The position numbers and the translations under genes are program-made. DNA of 64,000 bases from Microbacterium hominis NBRC 15708 (GTDB lineage: Bacteria; Actinomycetota; Actinomycetes; Actinomycetales; Microbacteriaceae), in NCBI RefSeq assembly GCF_001592125.1, contig NZ_BCWI01000008.1:1-64000 (forward strand). The letters run 5' to 3'. This document shows positions 8,394 to 15,742 of this stretch, piece by piece (the stretch's first letter is position 1; the number at the start of each line of letters is the position of its first letter). The notes beneath the pieces are model-generated. The model did no database searches, had not been told where the DNA came from, and saw only the letters and a program-made list of their open reading frames with translations.

Positions 8394-10760
8394 ATGACCG
8401 GCCTGTCGACGGATGCCGTGTCGATGCCGCACGAGGAGGCGGTGCTCGACATCGAGGGGATGACCTGCGCGAGCTGCGTCGCGCGCGTGGAGAAGCGGTT
8501 GGAGCGCCTCGACGGCGTCTCGGCATCCGTCAACCTTGCGACCGAGTCCGCACGCGTCGACTACCCTCGCGCCCTGGACCCCGCCGCACTCGTGGCCGCG
8601 GTGCGCGAAGCGGGGTACGAGGCGCACCTGCGTCCGCGGCGTTCGACCCCCGACCGGGGTCACGAGTCGTCGCCCGGCGAGGCGCACGCGCACGACCACG
8701 CGCCGCACGCGGAGGGAGCGGAGGGCCACGTCCACGACGTGGAGGATCGCCCGGGCGCCGTCACGCTGCGGACCCGCCTGATCGTCAGCATCCTTCTGGC
8801 GCTGCCCGTCGTCGCGCTCGGGATGGTCCCCGCGTGGCAGTTCTCGGGCTGGCAGTGGGTGTCGCTCGTGCTCGCGACGCCGGTGGTGCTCTGGGGCGGG
8901 TGGCCGTTCCACCGCGCGACGATCGCCAATGCGCGCCACGGCGCGATGACGATGGACACGCTCATCACCCTCGGCACCGGCGCGGCCTACCTCTGGAGCG
9001 TCTGGGCGCTCCTGTTCGGCACGGCCGGCGAGCTCGGGATGCGCCACGACGGCGGGATGTTCGCCCCCGTCCACGACCCGTCGTCGCTCGTCTACTTCGA
9101 GGTCGCCGCCGCCGTGACGGTGTTCCTGCTGCTCGGACGCGTCATCGAGCAGCGCTCCAAGCGGCGCGCCGGCGCGGCGGTGCGGGCGCTGATGGATCTC
9201 TCGGCGCGCGACGTCGAGCTGCAGGACGGCCGCCGCGTGCCGATCGACGCCCTCCGGGTCGGGGACGCGTTCGTCGTGCGCCCGGGGGAGAAGGTCGCCA
9301 CCGACGGTCGTGTGGTCGCCGGGCGCGCCTCGATCGACGAGAGCATGATCACCGGCGAGGCGGTGCCCGTCGAGGTGGATGCCGGTGCGATCGTGACCGG
9401 CGGCACGATCTCCACCGACGGTCGACTGGTCGTCGAGGCGACCTCGGTCGGCGACGACACCCGTCTCGCCCGGCTGGCGCGGCTGGTGGAAGACGCCCAG
9501 GCGGGCAAGAGCCGCGTCCAGCGGCTCGCCGACCGGATCTCCGGCGTGTTCGTGCCCGTCGTCATCGTCCTGGCGGCGCTGACCCTGCTGGCGTGGCTGA
9601 TCGTCGGCGGGTTCTCGGGCGAGGCGATCGCATCGGGGTTCACCGCCGCGGTGGCGGTGCTGATCATCGCCTGCCCCTGTGCGCTCGGACTGGCGACGCC
9701 GATCGCGATCCTGGTCGGCACCGGGCGCGGCGCCCAGCTGGGGGTGCTGATCACCGGGCCGGAGGCGCTCGAGGCGGCCGACCGCATCGACACGGTCGTC
9801 CTCGACAAGACCGGAACCGTGACCGCCGGAACCATGACGGTCGCGACCGTGACCCCCGTCGCCGGCACCGATCCCGACGACATCGCGCACCTCGTCGGCT
9901 CGCTGGAGCACGCATCCGAGCACCCGCTCGCGCGTGCCGTCGCCGCCCTCGCCGACGCCCCGGCGGAGGTGACCGACTTCGCGGGCCGGGCCGGGCTCGG
10001 CGTCATCGGCACGGTGGAGGGGCGCCGCGTGTTCGCCGGCCGTCCGACCTTCGCGGCCGAGCAGGCTGCGCGGGCGGCGGATGCTGCGCGGGCCGCGGAT
10101 GCCGAGCCGATCGCGGGTGCCGCGGATGGTGCGCCCGACGAGATCGCCGCGGCGGTGCGCGCGGCCGAGCAGCGCGGCGCGACCGCGATCGTCGCGGGAT
10201 GGGACGGACGGATCCGCGCGGTCATCGCCGTCGCCGACACCGTGCGCGCCGACAGCGCCGACACGGTCGCGGCGCTGGCGGCGATGGGGTTGGACGTCGT
10301 GCTCCTTACCGGGGACAACGCTGGAGCCGCCCACGCGGTGGCGGAGGCCGTCGGCATCCGCAGCGTCGTCGCGGGCGTGCTTCCGGAGGGGAAGGTCGCC
10401 GAGATCGAGCGGCTGCGGGCCGGGGGACACCGTGTCGCCATGGTCGGCGACGGGATCAACGACGCCGCCGCCCTCGCGAGCGCCGACCTCGGAATCGCGA
10501 TGGGCTCGGGAACGGATGCCGCGATGCACGCCAGTGACATCGCGATCACCGGGCAGGGCCTGGCACCGGTGCTGACGGCGATCCGGCTGAGCCGTCGCAC
10601 GATGCGGATCATCCGCGGCAACCTCTTCTGGGCCTTCGCCTACAACGTCGCGGCGCTCCCGCTGGCGGCCCTGGGGCTGCTGAACCCGATGATCGCCGGG
10701 GCCGCGATGGCCTTCTCGAGCGTCTTCGTCGTCCTCAACAGCCTGCGCCTGCGTTCCTGA
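8394..10760 (+). CDS. copA: Copper-translocating P1B-type ATPase
   Basis: 788-aa heavy-metal exporter in the plasma membrane. It has an N-terminal HMA domain (GMTCASC near residue 25) and a His-rich linker at about 85-115 that may add metal-buffering sites. After the membrane helices come the TGEA actuator motif (about 320) and the transmembrane CPCALG metal site (about 426). The phosphorylation site DKTGT (about 470), SEHPLA (the HP motif) and GDGINDAAAL (about 685) complete the set. The CPC motif with an HMA domain points to Cu(I)/Ag(I) rather than Zn/Cd. It is co-transcribed with the upstream copper chaperone. A pyrimidine-rich tract follows its stop. Confidence 0.94.
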   Translation: MTGLSTDAVSMPHEEAVLDIEGMTCASCVARVEKRLERLDGVSASVNLATESARVDYPRALDPAALVAAVREAGYEAHLRPRRSTPDRGHESSPGEAHAHDHAPHAEGAEGHVHDVEDRPGAVTLRTRLIVSILLALPVVALGMVPAWQFSGWQWVSLVLATPVVLWGGWPFHRATIANARHGAMTMDTLITLGTGAAYLWSVWALLFGTAGELGMRHDGGMFAPVHDPSSLVYFEVAAAVTVFLLLGRVIEQRSKRRAGAAVRALMDLSARDVELQDGRRVPIDALRVGDAFVVRPGEKVATDGRVVAGRASIDESMITGEAVPVEVDAGAIVTGGTISTDGRLVVEATSVGDDTRLARLARLVEDAQAGKSRVQRLADRISGVFVPVVIVLAALTLLAWLIVGGFSGEAIASGFTAAVAVLIIACPCALGLATPIAILVGTGRGAQLGVLITGPEALEAADRIDTVVLDKTGTVTAGTMTVATVTPVAGTDPDDIAHLVGSLEHASEHPLARAVAALADAPAEVTDFAGRAGLGVIGTVEGRRVFAGRPTFAAEQAARAADAARAADAEPIAGAADGAPDEIAAAVRAAEQRGATAIVAGWDGRIRAVIAVADTVRADSADTVAALAAMGLDVVLLTGDNAGAAHAVAEAVGIRSVVAGVLPEGKVAEIERLRAGGHRVAMVGDGINDAAALASADLGIAMGSGTDAAMHASDIAITGQGLAPVLTAIRLSRRTMRIIRGNLFWAFAYNVAALPLAALGLLNPMIAGAAMAFSSVFVVLNSLRLRS

Positions 10761-10797
10761 CCCCCACCTCCCTCCCTCCCTCCCCCCCACCCTCCTC
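10761..10797. repeat. Homopyrimidine tract, G-quadruplex-capable on the minus strand
   Basis: 37 nt of C/T broken by only two A residues, including tandem CCTC units, directly after the copA stop. The complementary strand has at least five runs of three or more G with 1-3-nt spacers, a canonical G-quadruplex-forming pattern. Confidence 0.7.
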
Positions 10798-10878
10798 GCG
10801 AGCCGCCATCCTCTGTGCGAGCCGCCATGGTTCGTGCCGGCCGGATCATGGCGGCTCGGCCGCGTCGTGGCGGCTCGC
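10798..10878. repeat. Four-copy symmetric GCGAGCCGCCAT repeat element
   Basis: Two direct copies (10798-10809, 10817-10828) face two inverted copies (10848-10858, 10867-10878, slightly diverged). Spacing within each pair is about 19 nt, so the whole 81-nt element can fold as one hairpin with an inner GCCGCCATG/CATGGCGGC stem. It holds no gene. It looks like an intergenic REP/REPIN-type element. Confidence 0.7.
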
Positions 10879-10897
10879 GGGTGCGGGGGTGGCGCGC

Positions 10898-11066
10898 TAG
10901 ACTGGGCGCGAGGCTACCCCCGTCGCCGCAGCTCGCAGAAGCGAGTACCCGCAGCCGGAGGATCCGTGCCTCGTCCCGACCCCGCGGCATCCGCCCCGGG
11001 AAACGACTGACCGGTCTCTGGACCGGAAGCCCGCCGGTCTCCCGGCGACTCACGCTCAGGAGGAGC
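10898..11066 (+). promoter_or_regulatory. Promoter and structured 5' leader of the SNF2 helicase gene
   Basis: TAGACT (10898-10903) is a good -10 box. The predicted leader of about 155 nt contains stem-loops such as CTCGC-AGAA-GCGAG (near 10932-10945) and CCGGTC-TCTG-GACCGG (near 11012-11027), and ends in AGGAGGAG before the ATG. I do not recognise a known riboswitch class. Confidence 0.45.
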
Positions 11067-13244
11067 ATGCCGACCACGGCATCCATCGCCCCCGCGTCAC
11101 GCCGACGCGGCTCGTCCCATCGCAGCTCGTCCGCTCGTCGCGACGACGACGCGCCGCTGATCCCGATCCTCGCCCGCAAGGTGCGCGAGGTCGAGGCGAA
11201 GGCGCAGAAGGGCAAGCTCGGGCCCACCAACCGGGTCAAGTTCCAGGTCATCGCCTTCCTCGTGCGCGAGGAGCGGGCCCGCGTCAAGGCCGACGACGCG
11301 ATCGCCGGCGCCGCCCGCGCCGAGCTGCTCAAGCGCCTCGACGGCGTCGCGACGATCCTCGCCAAGACGGCCGCACGCGACACCTCGCTCATCCAGCTGC
11401 TCGAGGTCGACCAGGCCACGTCGCCCGTCGCCAAGCGCATGCGCCGCGACTGGCTGCTCGAGTCGGGCGCGGACCTGCCCGAGGACGAGCTCATCATCAC
11501 CGACGTCGCCCAGAACGCGCAGAGCTGGGGGCAGACCCCGGTCGTGCCCGCCGCGCTCGCCGAGCGGCAGGTCATCCCGCCGCAGATCGAGGCGCGCCGC
11601 GAGGCGAACCCGTTCCTCGCGCCCGATGTGGCCCTGCGCGCCCCGGCATCCACCGCCCGCCGCCGCCTCGACGGCTGGGAGCTGATGGGACCGCTCTACA
11701 AGGCGTTCGAGACGGGCGCCGGAGGCGCGAGCGCGTCGATGGAGCTGCCCCCCGTGCCCGAGTTCGACCGGCTCTCGCCCAAGGGGCTCGAGATCATGCC
11801 GCACCAGTCGCGGTTCCTCGAGGCGGTCCGGGCGGGTCATCGCTCGTTCCTGCTCGCCGACGAGCCCGGCCTCGGCAAGACCGCGCAGTCGGTGCTCGCG
11901 GCCTCCGTCGCCGACGCCTATCCGCTGCTGGCGGTCGTGCCCAACGTCGTGAAGATGAACTGGGCGCGCGAGGTCGAGCGGTGGACGCCGCAGCGTCGGG
12001 CCACCGTCATCCACGGCGACGGCGACACGGTCGACGCCTTCGCCGACGTCTTCATCGTCAACTACGAGGTACTCGATCGCCACCTGTCCTGGCTCGGCTC
12101 GCTCGGGCTGAAGGGCATGGTCGTCGACGAGGCGCACTTCATCAAGAACCTCACCTCGCAGCGTTCGCAGAACGTGCTGGCGCTCGGTGGACGCATCCGC
12201 GAGCAGGTGCGGAACCCGCTCATGCTGGCCCTCACCGGCACGCCGCTGATCAACGACGTCGAGGACTTCGACGCGATCTGGCGCTTCCTCGGCTGGACCA
12301 ACGGTGAGAAGCCGGGCCCGGAGCTCATGGAGAAGCTCGACGCGACCGGGTTCACCCCGGCGGACAAGGCGTTCTACCCCGAGGCCCGCGAAGCGGTCAT
12401 CTCGATGGGCATCGTCCGTCGCAAGAAGAAGGATGTCGCCTCCGACCTCCCCGACAAGCTGGTCGCCGACCTGCCCGTAGAGCTGGACGACGAATTCGGC
12501 CGCTCCATTCGCGAGGCCGAGCGCGAGCTGGGTGCGCGCCTGGCCGCCAAGTACCGCCGCATCATCGAGGCGCGCGGCGACAAGGTGCGCATCGGCGAGA
12601 TCGACGAGGACATCGTGCGCCTCGTCGCGCACGGCGAGCTCGAGGACGCCAAGTCGTCGTCCGCCGGCGCCGACAACGTGTTCACCATGGTGCGAAAGAT
12701 CGGCCAGGCCAAGGCTCACCTCGCGGCCGACTACGCCGTGCAGCTGCAGCGCTCCGTCGGCAAGGTCGTCTTCTTCGCGAAGCACATCGACGTGATGGAT
12801 GCCGCAGAGGCGCACTTCGCGGCATCCGGCCTGCGCACCATCTCCATCCGCGGCGACCAGTCCACGCCCGCCCGACAGCAGGCGATCGACGCGTTCAACA
12901 CGGATCCCGACGTGGCCATCGCCGTGTGTTCGCTGACGGCCGCCGGCGTCGGCCTGAACATGCAGGCGGCCTCCAACGTGGTGCTCGCCGAACTGTCGTG
13001 GACGGCGGCCGAGCAGACGCAGGCCATCGACCGCGTGCACCGCATCGGTCAGGACGAGCCGGTCACGGCGTGGCGGATCATCGCCGCCCACACGATCGAC
13101 ACGAAGATCGCGGAGCTCATCGACTCCAAGCAGGGTCTTGCCCAGCGCGCGCTGGACGGCGCCCAGCTCGACCCCACCTCGAGCGACTCGGTGCAGCTGT
13201 CCGCGCTCATGCACCTGCTGCGGCAGGCGCTCGGCGCGGCCTGA
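11067..13244 (+). CDS. SNF2-family DEAD/DEAH-box helicase
   Basis: 725-aa SWI2/SNF2-type ATPase, probably a double-stranded-DNA translocase in repair or chromatin/transcription remodelling. The N-terminal ~230 residues have no obvious domain and begin with a basic Ser/Arg-rich stretch. Motif I is DEPGLGKT (about 265), motif II DEAH (about 352) and motif III LTGTPLIND. The C-terminal helicase lobe has TAAGVGLNMQ and QAIDRVHRIGQ (about 653). Motif I has Pro where most family members have Met. Start ATG 11067 is chosen for its strong AGGAGGAG site; the frame is open further upstream but without such a site. A strong hairpin follows the stop. Confidence 0.9.
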   Translation: MPTTASIAPASRRRGSSHRSSSARRDDDAPLIPILARKVREVEAKAQKGKLGPTNRVKFQVIAFLVREERARVKADDAIAGAARAELLKRLDGVATILAKTAARDTSLIQLLEVDQATSPVAKRMRRDWLLESGADLPEDELIITDVAQNAQSWGQTPVVPAALAERQVIPPQIEARREANPFLAPDVALRAPASTARRRLDGWELMGPLYKAFETGAGGASASMELPPVPEFDRLSPKGLEIMPHQSRFLEAVRAGHRSFLLADEPGLGKTAQSVLAASVADAYPLLAVVPNVVKMNWAREVERWTPQRRATVIHGDGDTVDAFADVFIVNYEVLDRHLSWLGSLGLKGMVVDEAHFIKNLTSQRSQNVLALGGRIREQVRNPLMLALTGTPLINDVEDFDAIWRFLGWTNGEKPGPELMEKLDATGFTPADKAFYPEAREAVISMGIVRRKKKDVASDLPDKLVADLPVELDDEFGRSIREAERELGARLAAKYRRIIEARGDKVRIGEIDEDIVRLVAHGELEDAKSSSAGADNVFTMVRKIGQAKAHLAADYAVQLQRSVGKVVFFAKHIDVMDAAEAHFAASGLRTISIRGDQSTPARQQAIDAFNTDPDVAIAVCSLTAAGVGLNMQAASNVVLAELSWTAAEQTQAIDRVHRIGQDEPVTAWRIIAAHTIDTKIAELIDSKQGLAQRALDGAQLDPTSSDSVQLSALMHLLRQALGAA

Positions 13245-13257
13245 GGCGGGCCGGGAT

Positions 13258-13293
13258 TATCGACGGCGGATGCGGTGGCATCCGCCGTCGATA
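13258..13293. terminator. Hairpin terminator between helicase and pfkA
   Basis: Two perfectly complementary 16-nt arms (13258-13273, 13278-13293) with a 4-nt loop lie 13 bp after the helicase stop. There is no T-run. The pfkA -10 candidate TAGTGT (13300-13305) follows immediately. Confidence 0.75.
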
Positions 13294-13357
13294 CGGCGAT
13301 AGTGTCGAGGATGGCAGCGTCGCCGAACCACATCCCGAACCATCGAAGGATCTCCAC

Positions 13358-14386
13358 ATGAAGATCGGCATCCTCACCAGCGGCGGAGACTGCCCCGGAC
13401 TCAACGCGGTCATCCGCGGCGTCGTGCTCAAGGGCACCACGAACTACAACATCGAGTTCGTCGGCATCCGTGACGGATGGCGCGGCGTCGTCGACGGCGA
13501 CTTCTTCCCGCTCACGCGCCACGAGGTGAAGGGGCTGTCCAAGGTCGGCGGCACGATCCTCGGCACGAGCCGCACCAACCCCTACGAGGGTCCGCGCGGC
13601 GGCGCCGAGAACATCGCGAAGACGATGTACGGCCACCACATCGACGGCATCATCGCCATCGGCGGCGAGGGCACCCTGGCGGCCGCGAACCGGCTCTGGA
13701 ACGACGGCATCAACGTGATGGGCGTTCCGAAGACGATCGACAACGACCTGCGCGCCACCGACTACTCCTTCGGCTTCGACACCGCGGTCAACATCGCCAC
13801 CGACGCGATGGATCGCCTGCGCACCACCGGCGACTCCCACCAGCGCTGCATGGTGGCCGAGGTCATGGGCCGCCACGTCGGCTGGATCGCCCTGCACTCC
13901 GGCATCGCCGCGGGCGCCCACGTCATCTGCATCCCGGAGGTGCCGATGTCGATCGACGAGATCGCGGCGCAGGTGCAGAAGGCGCACGACCGCGGACGCG
14001 CCCCCCTCGTCGTCGTGTCGGAGGGCTTCACCCTCAAGGGCATGGACGAGGCGTTCAGCGACAAGGGCCTCGACGCCTTCAACCGCCCGCGTCTCGGCGG
14101 CATCAGCGAGGTGCTCGCTCCCGAGATCGAGCGCCTGACCGGTATCGAGACCCGAGCCACCGTGCTCGGCCACATCCAGCGCGGCGGCTCGCCGTCGGGC
14201 TTCGACCGGGTGCTCGCGACGCGCCTGGGGCTGCACGCGGCCGACTCGGTCTACGAGCAGGCCTGGGGTCAGATGGTGTCGCTGAAGGGCACCGACATCG
14301 TGCGCGTGCCGTTCGCGGAGGCGCTCGGCGAGCTGAACACGGTCCCGATCTACCGCTACGAAGAGGCCGCGGCGCTCTTCGGCTGA
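13358..14386 (+). CDS. pfkA: 6-phosphofructokinase
   Basis: 342-aa phosphofructokinase of glycolysis. GILTSGGDCPGLNAVIRG forms the nucleotide loop, and KTIDNDL holds the catalytic Asp. GGEGTLAAA corresponds to E. coli GGDGS, and the substrate-binding RTTGDSHQR and MGRHVGWIA blocks are intact. Gly at the position equivalent to E. coli Gly104 favours ATP, while Lys in PKTIDND (E. coli Gly124) is typical of PPi-using enzymes, so the phosphoryl donor is uncertain. Start ATG 13358 follows GAAGGA. A -10 box at 13300-13305 gives a ~45-nt leader. It is single-gene, with its own promoter. Confidence 0.95.
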   Translation: MKIGILTSGGDCPGLNAVIRGVVLKGTTNYNIEFVGIRDGWRGVVDGDFFPLTRHEVKGLSKVGGTILGTSRTNPYEGPRGGAENIAKTMYGHHIDGIIAIGGEGTLAAANRLWNDGINVMGVPKTIDNDLRATDYSFGFDTAVNIATDAMDRLRTTGDSHQRCMVAEVMGRHVGWIALHSGIAAGAHVICIPEVPMSIDEIAAQVQKAHDRGRAPLVVVSEGFTLKGMDEAFSDKGLDAFNRPRLGGISEVLAPEIERLTGIETRATVLGHIQRGGSPSGFDRVLATRLGLHAADSVYEQAWGQMVSLKGTDIVRVPFAEALGELNTVPIYRYEEAAALFG

Positions 14387-14449
14387 CCCCCGGCCCCCCG
14401 GGACGCCGGCCCGCCCGCCCACCGGGACGCCGGGGCGCCGCGGATGCCG

Positions 14450-14542
14450 TGTCCCACTTCTCGCCGGCGTTGTCCCACTTCCGTCGTGGCATGTCCCACT
14501 TCTTGCTCTGCGGGGCACCCCTGCACAGCTGGAAGTGGGACA
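14450..14542. repeat. TGTCCCACTTC repeats, left flank of the DUF559 gene
   Basis: Three direct copies of the 11-mer (14450-14460, 14471-14481, 14492-14502) and one exact inverted copy (14532-14542). The last direct copy and the inverted copy bound a 51-nt hairpin element (14492-14542) that is matched in length and plan by one on the right flank. The surrounding 14387-14672 holds no gene and also carries two CCGGGACGCCGG repeats. Confidence 0.8.
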
Positions 14543-14672
14543 CGTCGTGTGAGCGTCACTCTCACTGTCCACGCCCGACGGAGGTTCCTCCCTGGCCGCG
14601 TCGGGCGTCGAAGTTTCCACCGTCGGGCGCTCAGCCGCCAGAGCGTCGCCGCGGATGCGTGACGCTTGCGCG

Positions 14673-15587
14673 ATGACGACCTCGAGCGACCTGCCGCGGA
14701 GTCTGCCGGAGGCGTTCACCGTCGCGCAGGCGCGAGATGCCGGCGTGAGTCCCGGGCGGCTGCGGGGACGCGATCTCTCGCGTCCCTTCCACGGCGTCCG
14801 CGCGCGGACGGAGCCCACGCCCGGTTCGCTGGAGGCGTCCTGTCGGGCGCTGCTGCCGCGGTTGCGGAACGGGCAGTTCTTCAGCCATGAGACGGCCCTA
14901 TGTCTTCTCGGGGTGCCCCTGCCGGAGTGGCCCTATGCCCCGAGCATCCACGTTTCCACCCACCGTCCCGCGCGCGAACCCCGCACTCACGCCGTGGTGG
15001 GTCATCGCCTGCAGCTGCGGGAGTCGGCCCACACGACGGTGCGCGGGATGCCGGTCGAGCACCCGGCGCGTGCCTGGCGTCAAACGGGCACGCTGTGGCG
15101 GCTCGATGACCTCGTTGCGGCCGCAGATCACCTCATCTCAGGCCGGAGCCCGCTGACGGACGCGGCCGAGCTTCGGCGTGAGATCGAGGTGATGGGCGAC
15201 GTGCGCGGCGGAATCCTCCGCAGGGCACTGGCACTCGCTCGCGGTGGCGTGCGCTCTCCTCGCGAAACGCGGTTGCGGCTGCTGCTGAGCCGTGCGGGAC
15301 TGCCGGAGGCCGAGGTGGCCTGGAATCTGTTCGACGATCGGGGGACGTTCGTCGCCGAACTCGATCTGGCCTTTCCTCGCTATCGTCTCGCCGTCGAGTA
15401 CGACGGGCGCGTCCACGCTTACGATGCGCGTCAGTTCGCGCGCGACGCCGATCGGTGGGCGGCCATTCGCGGCCTGGGGTGGCAGCACGAGCGCGTGCTG
15501 GCGCATCACCTCGTCGGCGATGGCCGGCTCGCGGTGTCGATGGTACGAGACGCCCTGCAGCGCGCAGGGTGGACCCCCGGGCGCTGA
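14673..15587 (+). CDS. AbiEi-like wHTH / DUF559 PD-(D/E)XK-like protein
   Basis: 304 aa. The N-terminus (LPEAFTVAQARDAGVSPGRL...LSRPFHGVRA) resembles the winged-helix segment of AbiEi-type antitoxins. The C-terminus has VAELDLAFPRYRLAVEYDG followed by Arg/Asp-rich helices and a GW motif. This is the pattern of DUF559/Vsr-like nuclease folds, with Glu/Asp residues at catalytic positions. Function is unproven; such proteins are often multicopy in actinobacteria. No AbiEii toxin partner is adjacent. Codon choice (CTATGT, TTTCCT, CTTCGG) looks less biased than in neighbours, hinting at transfer. It is bracketed on both sides by TGTCCCACTTC inverted-repeat elements. ATG 14655 is an alternative start. 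Confidence 0.82.
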   Translation: MTTSSDLPRSLPEAFTVAQARDAGVSPGRLRGRDLSRPFHGVRARTEPTPGSLEASCRALLPRLRNGQFFSHETALCLLGVPLPEWPYAPSIHVSTHRPAREPRTHAVVGHRLQLRESAHTTVRGMPVEHPARAWRQTGTLWRLDDLVAAADHLISGRSPLTDAAELRREIEVMGDVRGGILRRALALARGGVRSPRETRLRLLLSRAGLPEAEVAWNLFDDRGTFVAELDLAFPRYRLAVEYDGRVHAYDARQFARDADRWAAIRGLGWQHERVLAHHLVGDGRLAVSMVRDALQRAGWTPGR

Positions 15588-15619
15588 CGCCGGTCACTGC
15601 TGCCGGTCGCCGGGCGCTG

Positions 15620-15691
15620 TGTCCCACTTCCTGCTGCCTGGGAGCGGTGCCAAGCGCAGAATGTGGGACACACCTCGGCATAAGTGGGACA
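15620..15691. repeat. TGTCCCACTTC repeats, right flank of the DUF559 gene
   Basis: A direct copy (15620-15630) and a near-exact inverted copy (15660-15670, one end diverged) bound a 51-nt element starting 33 bp after the stop. A further inverted copy (15681-15691) lies inside a CTCGGCAT/ATGCCGAG stem. Confidence 0.8.
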
Positions 15692-15742
15692 TGCCGAGGC
15701 ATGGGTGGGGCGGGGTGGGGCGCGGTGCGTGGGAGTGCGGAA

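Noticed and set aside
8361..10790. 809-codon minus-strand open frame opposite copA
   Set aside because: Arg/Asp/Gly-rich translation without motifs, explained by high GC in the third codon position of copA, whose motifs are intact.
14673..15587. Complete type IV toxin-antitoxin (AbiE) system
   Set aside because: Only the AbiEi-like N-terminal segment is present; no AbiEii nucleotidyltransferase gene is adjacent.
14450..15691. Repeats around the DUF559 gene as a CRISPR array or insertion sequence
   Set aside because: Copies alternate in orientation with unequal spacing and no spacers of constant length, no cas or transposase gene, and no clear target-site duplication.
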